From: JARRNE01 sp963824085
GTDB taxonomy: Bacteria > Pseudomonadota > Gammaproteobacteria > Chromatiales > Chromatiaceae
Assembly: GCA_963824085.1 (NCBI GenBank)
Contig: CAWGNT010000023.1
Location: forward strand, 496,001 to 560,000
Direction: 5' to 3'
Length of the DNA stretch: 64,000 bases
Shown here: positions 34,009 to 43,200 of the stretch, piece after piece
Position numbering within the stretch: position 1 is the first letter of the stretch
Layout of the letters: every line of letters begins with the position of its first letter
Notes under the pieces: generated by a model
What the model was told of the DNA's origin: nothing
The model's input: only the letters and a program-made list of their open reading frames with translations
Databases searched by the model: none
Program-made: the position numbers and the translations under genes

Positions 34009-34566
34009 TCATGGCTGCTTCCACTTGATGGAGCATCCCATGCTGGGTATCTGCTCGCGCGGACCCTCGCCGGTCTCCGCAATCTGCTTCATCGCTTCGA
34101 AGAGGTCACGCCGCACCCCCGCAGGTGCCGCGTCCTTCCGGCTCTCATCGAGTCGTCCGCGGTACTGCAGTCCAAGATCGGCGTTATAGCCGAAGAAGTC
34201 CGGGGTACACACAGCACCGTACGCCTTGGCAATCTCCTGGGACTCGTCGATGAGGTACGGGAACGGGAACTGGAATTCTTCGGCAACTCGCTTCATGTTC
34301 TCGACCGAGTCCTCCGGATAGTCGGTCGGGTCGTTGGACATGATGGCCACTGAGCCGATGCCGCGCGCGGTCAGGTCGCGTGCATCCCGCACGATGCGCT
34401 CTCGGACCGCCTTCACGTAGGGGCAGTGGTTGCAGATGAACATGACGAGGAGGCCTTTCTCGCCGGCACATTGGTCACGGGTCCACGTCTTGCCGTCCAC
34501 GCCGGGAAGGGCGAAATCCGGAGCGGGCGTGCCGAAATCGCATATGGGACTCTGCAGTGAGACCAT
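34009..34566 (-). CDS. Thioredoxin-fold (AhpC/TSA-like) protein
   Basis: A 185-residue cytoplasmic protein of the AhpC/TSA-type redoxin group: PAPDFALPGVDGKTWTRDQC, GLLVMFICNHCPYVKAVRER (a CNHCPY motif in the place of the usual redox loop), IMSNDPTDYPEDSVENMKRV and FPYLIDESQEIAKAYGAVCTPDFFGY. This pattern (NHCPY with TPDFF) is that of the redoxin proteins commonly annotated thioredoxin family protein. Start is ATG at 34566 after GAGAGGG; an in-frame extension to 34722 is not supported. It is divergent from metK with 171 bp between. Its substrate is unknown. Confidence 0.86.
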   Translation of the reverse strand: MVSLQSPICDFGTPAPDFALPGVDGKTWTRDQCAGEKGLLVMFICNHCPYVKAVRERIVRDARDLTARGIGSVAIMSNDPTDYPEDSVENMKRVAEEFQFPFPYLIDESQEIAKAYGAVCTPDFFGYNADLGLQYRGRLDESRKDAAPAGVRRDLFEAMKQIAETGEGPREQIPSMGCSIKWKQP

Positions 34567-34737
34567 GATCAAATCCCTCTCGCGGTTTTGGGGCGAGCCG
34601 GTAATAGTAACTGATGTCGGGGGAATTCCAACCCACGGACTAGGAATGACAGTGACGGCCCAGTAAAATCGCGCTCTTGCCGAGACCGCCGCCCAAGGGC
34701 TGCGCTGTCGCCAACCTCTCAATCAGGGTCCGCATCG

Positions 34738-35907
34738 ATGGCAAAAGACTTCATCTTCACCTCCGAATCCGTCTCCGAAGGGCATCCCGACAAGGTCGCG
34801 GACCAAATATCCGACGCCATGCTGGATGCAATCCTGACCAAGGACCCGAACCCGGAGCGGGCGCGCGTCGCATGCGAGACCATGGTCAAGACCGGTGCCG
34901 TGATCGTCGCCGGGGAGATCACCACCAATGCCTGGGTCGACCTCGACGAGCTGGTCCGGGGCGTCGTGACCGATATTGGCTATACCAGCTCTCAGGTCGG
35001 GTTCGACGGCTCCACCTGCGCCGTCATGTCCCTGATCGGCAAGCAGTCCGGCGATATCGCCATGGGAGTCGACCGGATCAGTCCCGAGGAGCAAGGCGCC
35101 GGCGACCAAGGGCTGATGTTCGGTTACGCCACCAACGAGACCGACGTGCTGATGCCGGCCCCCATTACCTACGCGCACCGCCTCGTTCAGCGCCAGTCGG
35201 AGATGCGCAAGACCCACGTGCTGCCCTGGCTGCGTCCCGACGCCAAGAGTCAGGTCACGCTGCGCTACTCCGACGGCAAGGTGGCGGCGGTGGATGCCGT
35301 TGTCCTTTCCACCCAGCACGACCCGGACATCGACTACCGCCACCTGCGCGAGGCCGTAATGGAGAACATCGTCCTCCCCGTCATCCCGGAGGAGTGGGTG
35401 CACGGCGACACCAAGTTCCACATCAATCCGACGGGGAGCTTCGTTATCGGCGGACCGGTTGGAGACTGCGGTCTGACCGGCCGCAAGATCATCGTCGACA
35501 CCTATGGCGGCTCCGCCCGTCACGGCGGCGGTGCCTTCTCCGGCAAAGACCCCTCGAAGGTGGACCGTTCCGCCGCCTACGCCGGCCGCTACGTGGCCAA
35601 GAACATCGTGGCGGCGGGTCTCGCCGAGCGCTGCGAGATCCAAATCTCCTACGCCATCGGCGTCGCCGAGCCCACCTCCATCACCATCGAGACGTTCGGC
35701 ACCGGCAAGATCCCGGAGGACCGCATCGCGGCTCTGGTACGCGAGCACTTTGATCTGCGCCCCTACAGCATCATCCACATGCTCGACCTGGTGCGGCCCA
35801 TCTACCGCAAGACGGCCGCCTACGGCCACTTCGGCCGGGAGGAGCCCGAGTTCACCTGGGAGCGCACCGACAAGGCGGAGCTCCTGCGCGACGCCGCCGG
35901 ATTGTAG
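34738..35907 (+). CDS. metK: S-adenosylmethionine synthase
   Basis: Makes S-adenosylmethionine from methionine and ATP. The 389-residue protein has the start FTSESVSEGHPDKVADQISD, the ATP/metal block GAGDQGLMFGYATNETDVLM, the GGSARHGGGAFSGKDPSKVD loop and the RSAAYAGRYVAKNIVAAGLA block. It ends with a typical LRDAAGL tail. It is the first of three methyl-cycle genes; ahcY follows across an SAH riboswitch and then metF. The start region has no strong ribosome binding site; CAGGGTC is the nearest purine stretch. Length matches the family (about 385). Confidence 0.96.
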   Translation: MAKDFIFTSESVSEGHPDKVADQISDAMLDAILTKDPNPERARVACETMVKTGAVIVAGEITTNAWVDLDELVRGVVTDIGYTSSQVGFDGSTCAVMSLIGKQSGDIAMGVDRISPEEQGAGDQGLMFGYATNETDVLMPAPITYAHRLVQRQSEMRKTHVLPWLRPDAKSQVTLRYSDGKVAAVDAVVLSTQHDPDIDYRHLREAVMENIVLPVIPEEWVHGDTKFHINPTGSFVIGGPVGDCGLTGRKIIVDTYGGSARHGGGAFSGKDPSKVDRSAAYAGRYVAKNIVAAGLAERCEIQISYAIGVAEPTSITIETFGTGKIPEDRIAALVREHFDLRPYSIIHMLDLVRPIYRKTAAYGHFGREEPEFTWERTDKAELLRDAAGL

Positions 35908-36016
35908 CCGCCAGCTTGCGGGCCCCAGCGACAAGAAGCGTCCGGATCAGGCACATGCTCGAAGCACGAGGCTCTAGGTTGGTAGCTGGAGGCTAGCGGC
36001 CCGAAGTCTTTTCCGT

Positions 36017-36096
36017 CCTCCACCGAGGAGCGTTGCAACCCGGCTCGGGTGGTCGGGCCAGGCTCGGTGGAGGAGCAATTCTCCAACGGCGCTCAC
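36017..36096 (+). promoter_or_regulatory. S-adenosylhomocysteine riboswitch
   Basis: Matches the SAH riboswitch consensus: CACCGAGGAGCG then TTGCAACCCGGC, the GCCAGGCTCGG strand, and CAACGGCGCTCAC at the 3' end. The outer stem CCTCCACCGAG / CTCGGTGGAGG and the pseudoknot-type GAGCG / CGCTC pairing are both present. It lies 26 bp upstream of the ahcY ATG. When SAH rises the riboswitch is known to turn on ahcY expression, which removes SAH. Recognised from the consensus by eye. Confidence 0.93.
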
Positions 36097-36122
36097 TCTG
36101 ATAATCACAGGAGCTGACTACC

Positions 36123-37529
36123 ATGAGTGAGTTCACCGACTTTAAGGTTGCCGACATCTCCCTGGCCGACTGGGGCCGCAAAGAGATCCACATCGCCGAG
36201 ACCGAGATGCCCGGCCTCATGGCGCTGCGTTCGAAGTACGGCGCTTCGAAACCGTTGAGGGGTGCCCGGATCGCGGGCAGCCTGCACATGACCATCCAGA
36301 CCGCCGTGCTGATCGAGACCCTGGTCGAGCTGGGCGCGCAGGTCCGATGGGCCTCCTGCAACATCTTCTCCACGCAGGACCATGCCGCCGCAGCCATCGC
36401 GGCCTCCGGTGTGCCCGTCTATGCCTGGAAAGGCGAAACTCTGGACGAGTACTGGTGGTGCACCGAGCAGGTGCTCAACTGGCCGGACGGAAAGGGGCCG
36501 AACATGATCCTGGACGACGGCGGAGACGCGACCCTCCTCGTTCATAAGGGCGTGGAATTCGAGATGGCCGGCGCCATCCCACAGGCGACCAAGTCCGACA
36601 GTGAAGAGTGGCGTGCGGTGTTGGGGGCGCTGCAGCGCAACTTCGAGCGCGATAGCCGCCACTGGCACGGGGTCGCCGAGGACATCAAGGGGGTCACGGA
36701 AGAGACAACGACCGGCGTCCACCGTCTCTATGAGATGGCGAAGAATGAAACGCTGCTGTTTCCGGCGATGAACGTCAACGATTCGGTGACCAAGTCCAAG
36801 TTCGACAACCTCTACGGTTGCCGGGAGTCGCTCGTCGACGGCATCAAGCGGGCCACGGACGTCATGATCGCCGGCAAGATCGCGCTGGTATGCGGGTACG
36901 GGGACGTGGGCAAGGGCTGCGCCCAGTCGCTCCGCGGTCTCGGCGCCTCAGTCTGGGTCACGGAGATCGACCCGATCTGCGCCCTACAGGCGGCCATGGA
37001 GGGCTTCCGGGTGGTGACCATGGAGGATGCCGCGCCCGCCGCCGACATCTTCGTTACCGCCACCGGAAACCTCAACGTGATCACGCACGATCACATGGCG
37101 GCCATGAAGGATCAGGCCATCGTCTGCAACATCGGTCACTTCGACAACGAGATCGACGTCGCGAGCCTGCACCGCTGCGAGTGGGAGAACATCAAGCCGC
37201 AGGTCGATCACGTCATCTTCCCTGACGGCAAGCGCATCATCCTGCTCGCCCAGGGCCGACTGGTGAACCTCGGATGCGCGACGGGGCACCCTTCCTTCGT
37301 CATGTCCAACAGCTTCACCAACCAGGTACTGGCCCAGATCGAGATCTTCAGCAAGACCGATCAGTATCCCATCGGCGTTTACGTGCTGCCGAAGCATCTG
37401 GACGAAGAGGTGGCTCGTCTGCACCTTGCGAAGATCGGCGCAAAGCTAACGACGTTGAGCGCTGCACAGGCCGCCTATATCGGCGTGCCCCTGAACGGGC
37501 CCTACAAGTCTGAGCACTATCGTTACTGA
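36123..37529 (+). CDS. ahcY: Adenosylhomocysteinase
   Basis: Splits S-adenosylhomocysteine into adenosine and homocysteine, the cell's route for removing the methylation by-product. The 468-residue protein has FKVADISLADWGRKEIHIAE, LRGARIAGSLHMTIQTAVLI, WASCNIFSTQDHAAAAI, the NAD loop VCGYGDVGKGCAQSLRGLGA and the C-terminal LNGPYKSEHYRY. The insertion that distinguishes the longer bacterial form is present. AGGAG is at 36109–36113. Expression is controlled by the riboswitch just upstream. metF follows 84 bp on, closing the methionine cycle with metK. Confidence 0.97.
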   Translation: MSEFTDFKVADISLADWGRKEIHIAETEMPGLMALRSKYGASKPLRGARIAGSLHMTIQTAVLIETLVELGAQVRWASCNIFSTQDHAAAAIAASGVPVYAWKGETLDEYWWCTEQVLNWPDGKGPNMILDDGGDATLLVHKGVEFEMAGAIPQATKSDSEEWRAVLGALQRNFERDSRHWHGVAEDIKGVTEETTTGVHRLYEMAKNETLLFPAMNVNDSVTKSKFDNLYGCRESLVDGIKRATDVMIAGKIALVCGYGDVGKGCAQSLRGLGASVWVTEIDPICALQAAMEGFRVVTMEDAAPAADIFVTATGNLNVITHDHMAAMKDQAIVCNIGHFDNEIDVASLHRCEWENIKPQVDHVIFPDGKRIILLAQGRLVNLGCATGHPSFVMSNSFTNQVLAQIEIFSKTDQYPIGVYVLPKHLDEEVARLHLAKIGAKLTTLSAAQAAYIGVPLNGPYKSEHYRY

Positions 37530-37613
37530 GGCGCCACCTGCCTCTGGCTTTCAGCGCGGCCGTCCAACTGCGCGTCGGACCGCGCTGGCCGCCGGAGGCT
37601 GGGGCCGGGGGCT

Positions 37614-38501
37614 ATGCCGATGGAACCCAAGACAGACACGTTACCGATCTACAGCTTCGAGCTCTATCCGCCCAAGACACCAGAGGGCATGGAGAAGCTC
37701 AAGCTCAACGTAAGTCAGCTCAATGCGGTCGGCCCGCGCTACTTCTCCGTCACCTATGGGGCGGGCGGATCTACGCAGGAGCGCACCTTCGAGACGGTGT
37801 CCTGGCTGCGTAGCCAGGACATAGACACTGCCCCCCACATCTCCTGTATCGGCTCGACCCGCGACGATATCCGAAAGATTCTCGCTCGGTATCAGGAGGA
37901 GGGGATTCGCCGTCTTGTCGCCTTGCGCGGAGATTTGCCCTCCGGGATGGGGGCCGGCGCGGCAGGTGAGCTCCGTTACGCCAACGAGCTCGTCGCCTTC
38001 ATCCGGGAGGAAACTGGAGACCGTTTCCGCATCGAGGTCGCTGCCTACCCCGAGGTCCACCCGCAGGCGCCGAGCGCGGGGCGCGACCTGGAGAATTTCA
38101 AACGCAAGGTTGAGGCGGGCGCCGACGCCGCGATTACCCAGTACTTCTACAACGCGGACGCCTATTTCGCCTTCGTCGCCAATTGCGACCGTCTCGACAT
38201 TCACGTCCCTATAATCCCCGGTGTCATGCCGATTACGAATTTCACCCAGCTCGCACGTTTTTCCGATGCCTGCGGCGCTGAAATACCTCGTTGGGTGCGC
38301 AAGCGGCTACAGGGCTACGGTGACGACATCGCGAGCATCCGTGCCTTCGGTCATGAGGTCGTCGTCGATCTCTGCCGTAGGCTCGTCGACGGCGGTGCAC
38401 CCGGTATCCACTTCTACACCATGAATCAGGCCGCGCCCACGCTGCGATTGTGGAGGGAGCTGGGCTTACCGGGCGGCAAGGAACGGGCAGAGCCGGGCTG
38501 A
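37614..38501 (+). CDS. metF: 5,10-methylenetetrahydrofolate reductase
   Basis: An FAD-dependent TIM-barrel enzyme of 295 residues that makes 5-methyltetrahydrofolate, the methyl donor for methionine. Motifs: YSFELYPPKTPEGMEKLKLN, FSVTYGAGGSTQERTFETV, the FAD block RRLVALRGDLPSG, FKRKVEAGADAAITQYFYNA and PIIPGVMPITNFTQLARFSD. It is the third gene of the metK–ahcY–metF set and shares the SAH-controlled transcript. Start is ATG at 37614 or 37620; neither has a clean ribosome binding site. A terminator lies about 170 bp downstream. Confidence 0.95.
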   Translation: MPMEPKTDTLPIYSFELYPPKTPEGMEKLKLNVSQLNAVGPRYFSVTYGAGGSTQERTFETVSWLRSQDIDTAPHISCIGSTRDDIRKILARYQEEGIRRLVALRGDLPSGMGAGAAGELRYANELVAFIREETGDRFRIEVAAYPEVHPQAPSAGRDLENFKRKVEAGADAAITQYFYNADAYFAFVANCDRLDIHVPIIPGVMPITNFTQLARFSDACGAEIPRWVRKRLQGYGDDIASIRAFGHEVVVDLCRRLVDGGAPGIHFYTMNQAAPTLRLWRELGLPGGKERAEPG

Positions 38502-38671
38502 ACCTCGATCGCGCGAGCCTTTCTTATGAGCTTTTCCTTCTGGAGTGAGCACCTTGCGGCGTTTACGGCGACCATTCACGCGAAGACCGCCTCACGCAGT
38601 TGCGAATTCTCAAGTACAGGCATGGCCGATCCTGCTAGTTTTCCTAGCGGAACCATCCACTCCTCCTTGTG

Positions 38672-38710
38672 AGCCGCCCTTCCTAGCCGTTTGGGGGCGG
38701 TTTCTTTTTT
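38672..38710 (+). terminator. Terminator of the metK–ahcY–metF unit
   Basis: An 8-bp stem (AGCCGCCC with GGGCGGTT, one G·T pair) and a 15-base loop, followed by TTTCTTTTTT. It lies 170 bp past the metF stop, on the same strand. Confidence 0.75.
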
Positions 38711-38780
38711 GCGACGTGGTCGGGGCTCGGGCGATTCCTGCCAGGCCGTGTGCGGGCGGGTAAAGTCTTATTCGGCATTC

Positions 38781-38892
38781 GCCTGGTCGACCGGCACCAA
38801 AGTGCCGGTAACAAGTCCGTACCTATCGGCTGGAGCTTTTCGGCTCTACGCCGACATCCGAGAAGAGAATCGCGTCGTTGCCGGGATCTCGC
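38781..38892 (+). repeat. Dispersed repeat of about 115 bp, copy 1
   Basis: Shares with the inverse copy at 53361 the blocks CGGCACCnAAGTnCCGGTAACAA, CCGTACCTATCGGCTGGA, CTTTTCGGCTCTA and GAGAAGAGAATCGCGT with GTTGCCGGGAT. The ACCGGTnC core and the surrounding pieces allow small hairpins. No reading frame. It lies between metF and ackA. Part of an unnamed dispersed family; target duplications were not found. Confidence 0.75.
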
Positions 38893-38950
38893 GCCGCGGA
38901 TGTGCTCGCCGAGCTCGATGGCCCGCGAAACGCCGATCGCCTGTCGGGAC

Positions 38951-40150
38951 TCAGGCCACGGCCTCAAAGGACTGCCTTGCGATCTCCAGCTCCTCGTTGG
39001 TCGGGATGACGAGAACCTTTACCCGGCTTTCCGGCGTGCTGATGGCGCGCTCACCCCGTTCCTGTGCCCCGTTTGCGTCCGGGTCCAGGCAAATGCCGAG
39101 GCTCTCCAGGCCGGCGCAGGTGCGGGCCCTAATCTCGGCGTCGTTCTCGCCGATGCCGCCCGTGAAGACCACCGCGTCCACTCGTCCGAGCTCCGCATAG
39201 TACGCGCCGAGGTACTTCTTCAGCCGATGGCAGAAGATGCCGACGGCGAGCTCCGCCCGCTCGTCTCCGCCAGCGGCAAGCCGGTGAATCTCCCGCATGT
39301 CGTTGACACCACAGATCCCGAGCAGACCACTCTTGCGATTGAGCAGATCCTCCAGTGCGTCGTTGTCCAATCCAACGTTCTCACACAGATAGAAGTGGAT
39401 CGCGGGATCGATGTCACCGCAGCGGGTGCCCATGACCAATCCCTCCAGCGGTGTCATGCCCATGGAGGTATCCACGCTCTTGCCTTCGCGAATTGCGGTC
39501 GCGCTCGCACCGTTGCCGAGGTGCAGAGTGATCAGATTGCAGGCGGTGGCCGGCATCCCGAGCAAGGCCGCGGCACGCTTGGCAACATAGTGGTGAGAGG
39601 TGCCGTGGAAGCCGTATCGGCGCACCCGATGCTCCTTGTACAGGGGCTCGGGCAGGGCGTAGCGATAGGAGGTCGCGGGCATCGTCTGATGGTATGCCGT
39701 GTCGAAGACGGCCACCTGCGGCACCCCCGGCAACAGTCGGCGAGCGATCTCGATCCCGCTCAGGTTGGCCGGGTTGTGCAAAGGGGCGAGCGGGATCGTG
39801 TCGCGGATCGCGGCGATTACCTGGTCGTCGACCACCGTTGGGCGGTGAAAGCTTTCGCCGCCGTGCACGACGCGGTGCCCCACGGCACAAAGCTCCGTCA
39901 CGTCGCCTAATGCCCCACTCTCCCTCAGCCCCTTGACGATGCGCTCGAGCCCCTCCTGGTGATCGGCAATGGGCAGCGTCTCCTTTCGGGATTCGGGTTC
40001 GCCGTCGGCGTTTATCCAGCGTCGCTGCAGTCCGCTCTCGGCCTCGCCGAGGCGCGTCACCGCCCCCGAGGCGACCGATTCCCAGTCTTCGCTGGTGAAG
40101 AGCTGGTATTTGATGGACGAGCTGCCGGAGTTGAGGACGAGGACCTTCAT
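38951..40150 (-). CDS. ackA: Acetate kinase
   Basis: Interconverts acetyl phosphate and acetate with ADP/ATP. The 399-residue protein has the start KVLVLNSGSSSIKYQLF, the VGHRVVHGGESFHRPTVVDD block, AVFDTAYHQTMP, RRYGFHGTSHHYVAKRAAAL, LHLGNGASATAIREGKSVDTS and the C-terminal VFTGGIGENDAEIRARTCAG. Start is ATG at 40150, with AGGAG 7 bases upstream; the longer frame to 40696 overlaps pta and is rejected. It lies 11 bp after pta, so the two form the acetate-activation operon. Confidence 0.95.
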   Translation of the reverse strand: MKVLVLNSGSSSIKYQLFTSEDWESVASGAVTRLGEAESGLQRRWINADGEPESRKETLPIADHQEGLERIVKGLRESGALGDVTELCAVGHRVVHGGESFHRPTVVDDQVIAAIRDTIPLAPLHNPANLSGIEIARRLLPGVPQVAVFDTAYHQTMPATSYRYALPEPLYKEHRVRRYGFHGTSHHYVAKRAAALLGMPATACNLITLHLGNGASATAIREGKSVDTSMGMTPLEGLVMGTRCGDIDPAIHFYLCENVGLDNDALEDLLNRKSGLLGICGVNDMREIHRLAAGGDERAELAVGIFCHRLKKYLGAYYAELGRVDAVVFTGGIGENDAEIRARTCAGLESLGICLDPDANGAQERGERAISTPESRVKVLVIPTNEELEIARQSFEAVA

Positions 40151-40161
40151 CGACATTCTCC

Positions 40162-42267
40162 TCATGAGTCCTCGGATTCCGTCTTCGTGTTCTGGGCCTG
40201 GATGGCGGTGATCGCGACCGTATTCACGATGTCCGCGACCAGGCAACCGCGGCTGAGGTCGTTCACCGGCTTGTTTAGACCCTGAAGCACTGGGCCAATA
40301 GCCACGGCCCCCGCGCTGCGCTGCACCGCCTTGTAAGTGTTGTTGCCCGTGTTGAGATCGGGAAAGACGAAGACCGTCGCCTGCCCGGCCACCTCGCTGT
40401 CCGGCATCTTGGAGCGTGCCACGCTCAGGTCCACTGCCGCATCGTACTGGATCGGCCCTTCCAGCTTGAGGTCCGGGCGCCGTTCGCGCGCGATCCGTAC
40501 GGCCTCGCGCACCTTTTCCACGTCCGCCCCCTTCCCGGATTCCCCCGTCGAATAGGACAGCATCGCAACGCGCGGCTCGATCCCAAACATGGCGGCCGTA
40601 CCTGAGGAGGTAATTGCGATGTCGGCGAGCTGCTCCGCGTTCGGGTTGGGGTTGACGGCACAATCGCCATAGACAAGGACCCGGTCCGCCAGGCACATGA
40701 AGAATACGCTCGAGACGAGCTCCACACCCGGGCGGGTCTTGATGAACTCGAAGGCGGGGCGGATCGTGTGCTGGGTGGTATGCATCGCGCCGGAAACCAT
40801 CCCGTGAGCGTCCCCGAGATGGACCATCATGGTGCCGAAGTAGCTCACGTCCACCATCGCATCGTGGGCCATCTGGTCGGAGATACCCTTGTGCTTTCGC
40901 AGTTGGTAGTACACCTCCGCATAGCGGTCCCGCTGGGGCGCAGTTGCGGGGTCGATGATGGAAATTGAGCTCAGCTTGAGACCCAGCTCCTTGATGCGCT
41001 GGTTGACCTTGTCCGGGTCTCCGAGCAGGGTCAGATCCACCACGTCACGCAGGGCCAAGATCTCGGCGGCCCGCAAGATGCGCTCGTCGGTCCCCTCCGG
41101 CAGCACGATGTGCTGCCGCTCGGACTTGGCACGCCGGATCAGCTCATACTCGAACATGAGTGGAGTCCGTCGGACCGAGTGGCGGACCGCCAAACGCGCC
41201 TGGAGGTCGGCCACATCCACGTGCGCCTCGAACAGACCCAGGGCGGCGGCGATCTTGCGCTCGTCGCCCGCGAGAATCGTGGCCTCCACCTTGTTGACGT
41301 TCATCGCCGTGGTATAGGTATCGGTGGGGACGCCCAGGATAGGGACCTTGGTTCGTCGCAGACCGTCCAGCAGACGCTGGACATTCTCCGCCGGTTGTAA
41401 GCCACCTGTGAGCAACAAGCCCGCCACCCGCGGGAACGATGTCGACACGTCCGCCATCAGGCTTGCCATGATTATGTCGGAGCGGTCCCCGGGTGTGATG
41501 ATGAGACAACCGTCCTCGATGTATCTCAGGAAATCCGGCACCTCCATCGCGGCAACCTTGTAGTTGCTCACGAGCTGGGTCATGCCGTCACCCTCCCCGC
41601 ACATGCACTCGGCGCCGAGCGCTTTGCGAATCTCGCCGATGGTGGGCATGCCGAGCGAGGTTTGCTCCGGCAGGACGTAGACCGTCTCCGCAACGGGCAG
41701 CACGCTGCGTGCCCTGGTCTTGAGCAGATCGACATGCTCGGCCGGCACGCGATTGATGGCCACGGCAAGGATTTCGCATCCGCGGTCGACCAAGGACTCG
41801 TGGGCAACCTGCATGGCGTCGAGCGTCTCATCCGGGGAGCGCCCGAAGCCCTTGATCACCGGGACGATCAGACACCCGAGGTTGTTCGCCAGATCGGCGT
41901 TGAAGTCGAACTCCAGGGATGATGTGACCCCGGCGTAATCCGTGCCGGCACAGACCACCAGCTCGCATTTCTCCTCCAACATTTTGAACTTGTTCAGGAT
42001 GAGCTTTAGCAGCTCATCGTAGTGGCCGCCGGCTATGAGCTGACGGGCGGTCTCGCCGGTGCAGCCGAAAAGCATCTCGGGCGCGAAGGGGGGGGCATAA
42101 CGACTTCGGATCAGCGCGGCGAGGTTGTCCTCCTCTATGGTCGTGGAGACGATCGGCCGGAAAAACCCGACCTTGCGATTCACAGCGGATAACATCTCCA
42201 TCAACCCCAGCACCACCACCGACTTGCCGCTGCCAGCACCAGCACCGGCGATGTACAGACTCTGCAT
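40162..42267 (-). CDS. pta: Phosphate acetyltransferase, long form
   Basis: Makes acetyl-CoA and phosphate from acetyl phosphate and CoA, and the reverse. The 701-residue protein has the N-terminal P-loop domain (AGAGAGSGKSVVVLGLMEML), a DRTGG-type regulatory middle (KVAAMEVPDFLRYIEDGCLI; GDRSDIIMASLMADVSTSF) and the C-terminal catalytic domain (IVLPEGTDERILRAAEIL; MVHLGDAHGMVSGAMHTT; FMCLADRVLVYGDCAVNPNP). This three-domain layout is the long Pta of enterobacteria. ackA follows 11 bp on. A 180-bp divergent region separates it from the DUF4124 gene. Confidence 0.96.
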   Translation of the reverse strand: MQSLYIAGAGAGSGKSVVVLGLMEMLSAVNRKVGFFRPIVSTTIEEDNLAALIRSRYAPPFAPEMLFGCTGETARQLIAGGHYDELLKLILNKFKMLEEKCELVVCAGTDYAGVTSSLEFDFNADLANNLGCLIVPVIKGFGRSPDETLDAMQVAHESLVDRGCEILAVAINRVPAEHVDLLKTRARSVLPVAETVYVLPEQTSLGMPTIGEIRKALGAECMCGEGDGMTQLVSNYKVAAMEVPDFLRYIEDGCLIITPGDRSDIIMASLMADVSTSFPRVAGLLLTGGLQPAENVQRLLDGLRRTKVPILGVPTDTYTTAMNVNKVEATILAGDERKIAAALGLFEAHVDVADLQARLAVRHSVRRTPLMFEYELIRRAKSERQHIVLPEGTDERILRAAEILALRDVVDLTLLGDPDKVNQRIKELGLKLSSISIIDPATAPQRDRYAEVYYQLRKHKGISDQMAHDAMVDVSYFGTMMVHLGDAHGMVSGAMHTTQHTIRPAFEFIKTRPGVELVSSVFFMCLADRVLVYGDCAVNPNPNAEQLADIAITSSGTAAMFGIEPRVAMLSYSTGESGKGADVEKVREAVRIARERRPDLKLEGPIQYDAAVDLSVARSKMPDSEVAGQATVFVFPDLNTGNNTYKAVQRSAGAVAIGPVLQGLNKPVNDLSRGCLVADIVNTVAITAIQAQNTKTESEDS

Positions 42268-42447
42268 CTTCGTCCTGCTCCCTTAGCTTAAGGAATCGCG
42301 ACCGCCGCACCGACACGAGCTTACACGGACCAGACCGCGCTCCGAAATGATGCCGCAAAGCCCCGCAGGCAATGTTACGGGGTGTTTACAGGGAATCGCC
42401 AGTGAACGCACACTGAATCTGCCCCCCGTGAAATATATAGAGACGCC

Positions 42448-42882
42448 ATGGCTCGACCCGCAAACCGAACGGCCGGCCTTGTCCTCGCCGTACCACTGCT
42501 CTTGATGACCGCGGGCGGGACTCCCCGCGCCGGACAGACCAGGGTCTACCGCTGCATTACGGCCAGCGGCCAACCCGAGTTCCGCCAGACGCCGTGCTCC
42601 GCCGGTTCCGAGGAACAAGAGCTAACCATCGAAGACCGCCGGACCGGCTGGACGCCGCCCCGAGAGACGGACGAGCCCCCGGCACCGGCCAGGAAGCGTC
42701 CGGCGCGGAGTGCGGATGACGGCGGCACGCAGACGAGGCGCGAGGACCAGTGTTGGAAGAAGCGCCAGCAGCTCGATGAGGTCAACTGGAAGCTGCGACG
42801 CGGTTATAAACCCGCCCAGGGCGACTTGCTGCGCCACAGGCGCCGGTCCTATGAGGACTATATCGATCGTTATTGTCGGTAG
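42448..42882 (+). CDS. DUF4124-like exported protein
   Basis: A 144-residue protein with a signal peptide (residues 1 to about 28, LVLAVPLLLMTAGG then TPRAGQ). The mature start TRVYRCITASGQPEFRQTPC is the DUF4124 pattern (a small domain with two cysteines). The middle is Pro/Arg-rich and probably disordered. The C-terminal 50 residues are a charged helix (CWKKRQQLDEVNWKLRRGYK). Function unknown; such proteins are exported and common in this group. It is divergent from pta. Confidence 0.8.
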   Translation: MARPANRTAGLVLAVPLLLMTAGGTPRAGQTRVYRCITASGQPEFRQTPCSAGSEEQELTIEDRRTGWTPPRETDEPPAPARKRPARSADDGGTQTRREDQCWKKRQQLDEVNWKLRRGYKPAQGDLLRHRRRSYEDYIDRYCR

Positions 42883-42964
42883 CCGACAGCCGCACTGAAG
42901 CAGCCGGCAGCTGGTGGTCAATCGTTATACCCAACTCACGCGAATTGTGCGCTGTTCGGCCCAA

Positions 42965-43066
42965 GGTGTCGGGTTGCGCCCGCCGGGGGTGTCGGCCGCA
43001 GCGACGCGGCCGTCAAGCCTTCAGGGAGGAATCCACGGCGTCCTTCGGCGGGCGCAATCCGACCCC
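42965..43066. repeat. 102-bp inverted-repeat unit
   Basis: Arms GGTGTCGGGTTGCGCCCGCCG (42965–42985, first 20 bases plus one) and its complement at 43046–43066 match at 19 of 21 positions. The 60 bases between hold no frame. Units with GTCGGATTGCG-type arms are a familiar kind of dispersed palindrome in proteobacteria. Only one is seen in this window. Confidence 0.7.
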
Positions 43067-43200
43067 GGAAAAGCGAGAAAATCAAATGCCAGCGGTATAC
43101 AGGATTCCGCCGTGCCGCCCCGTGTCCTGGCGTCTTGGGCTAACGGATGTGGACGATCACCTTGAGCAATTCCTCTAAGCGCTGGCGTCCAATCACGGCA

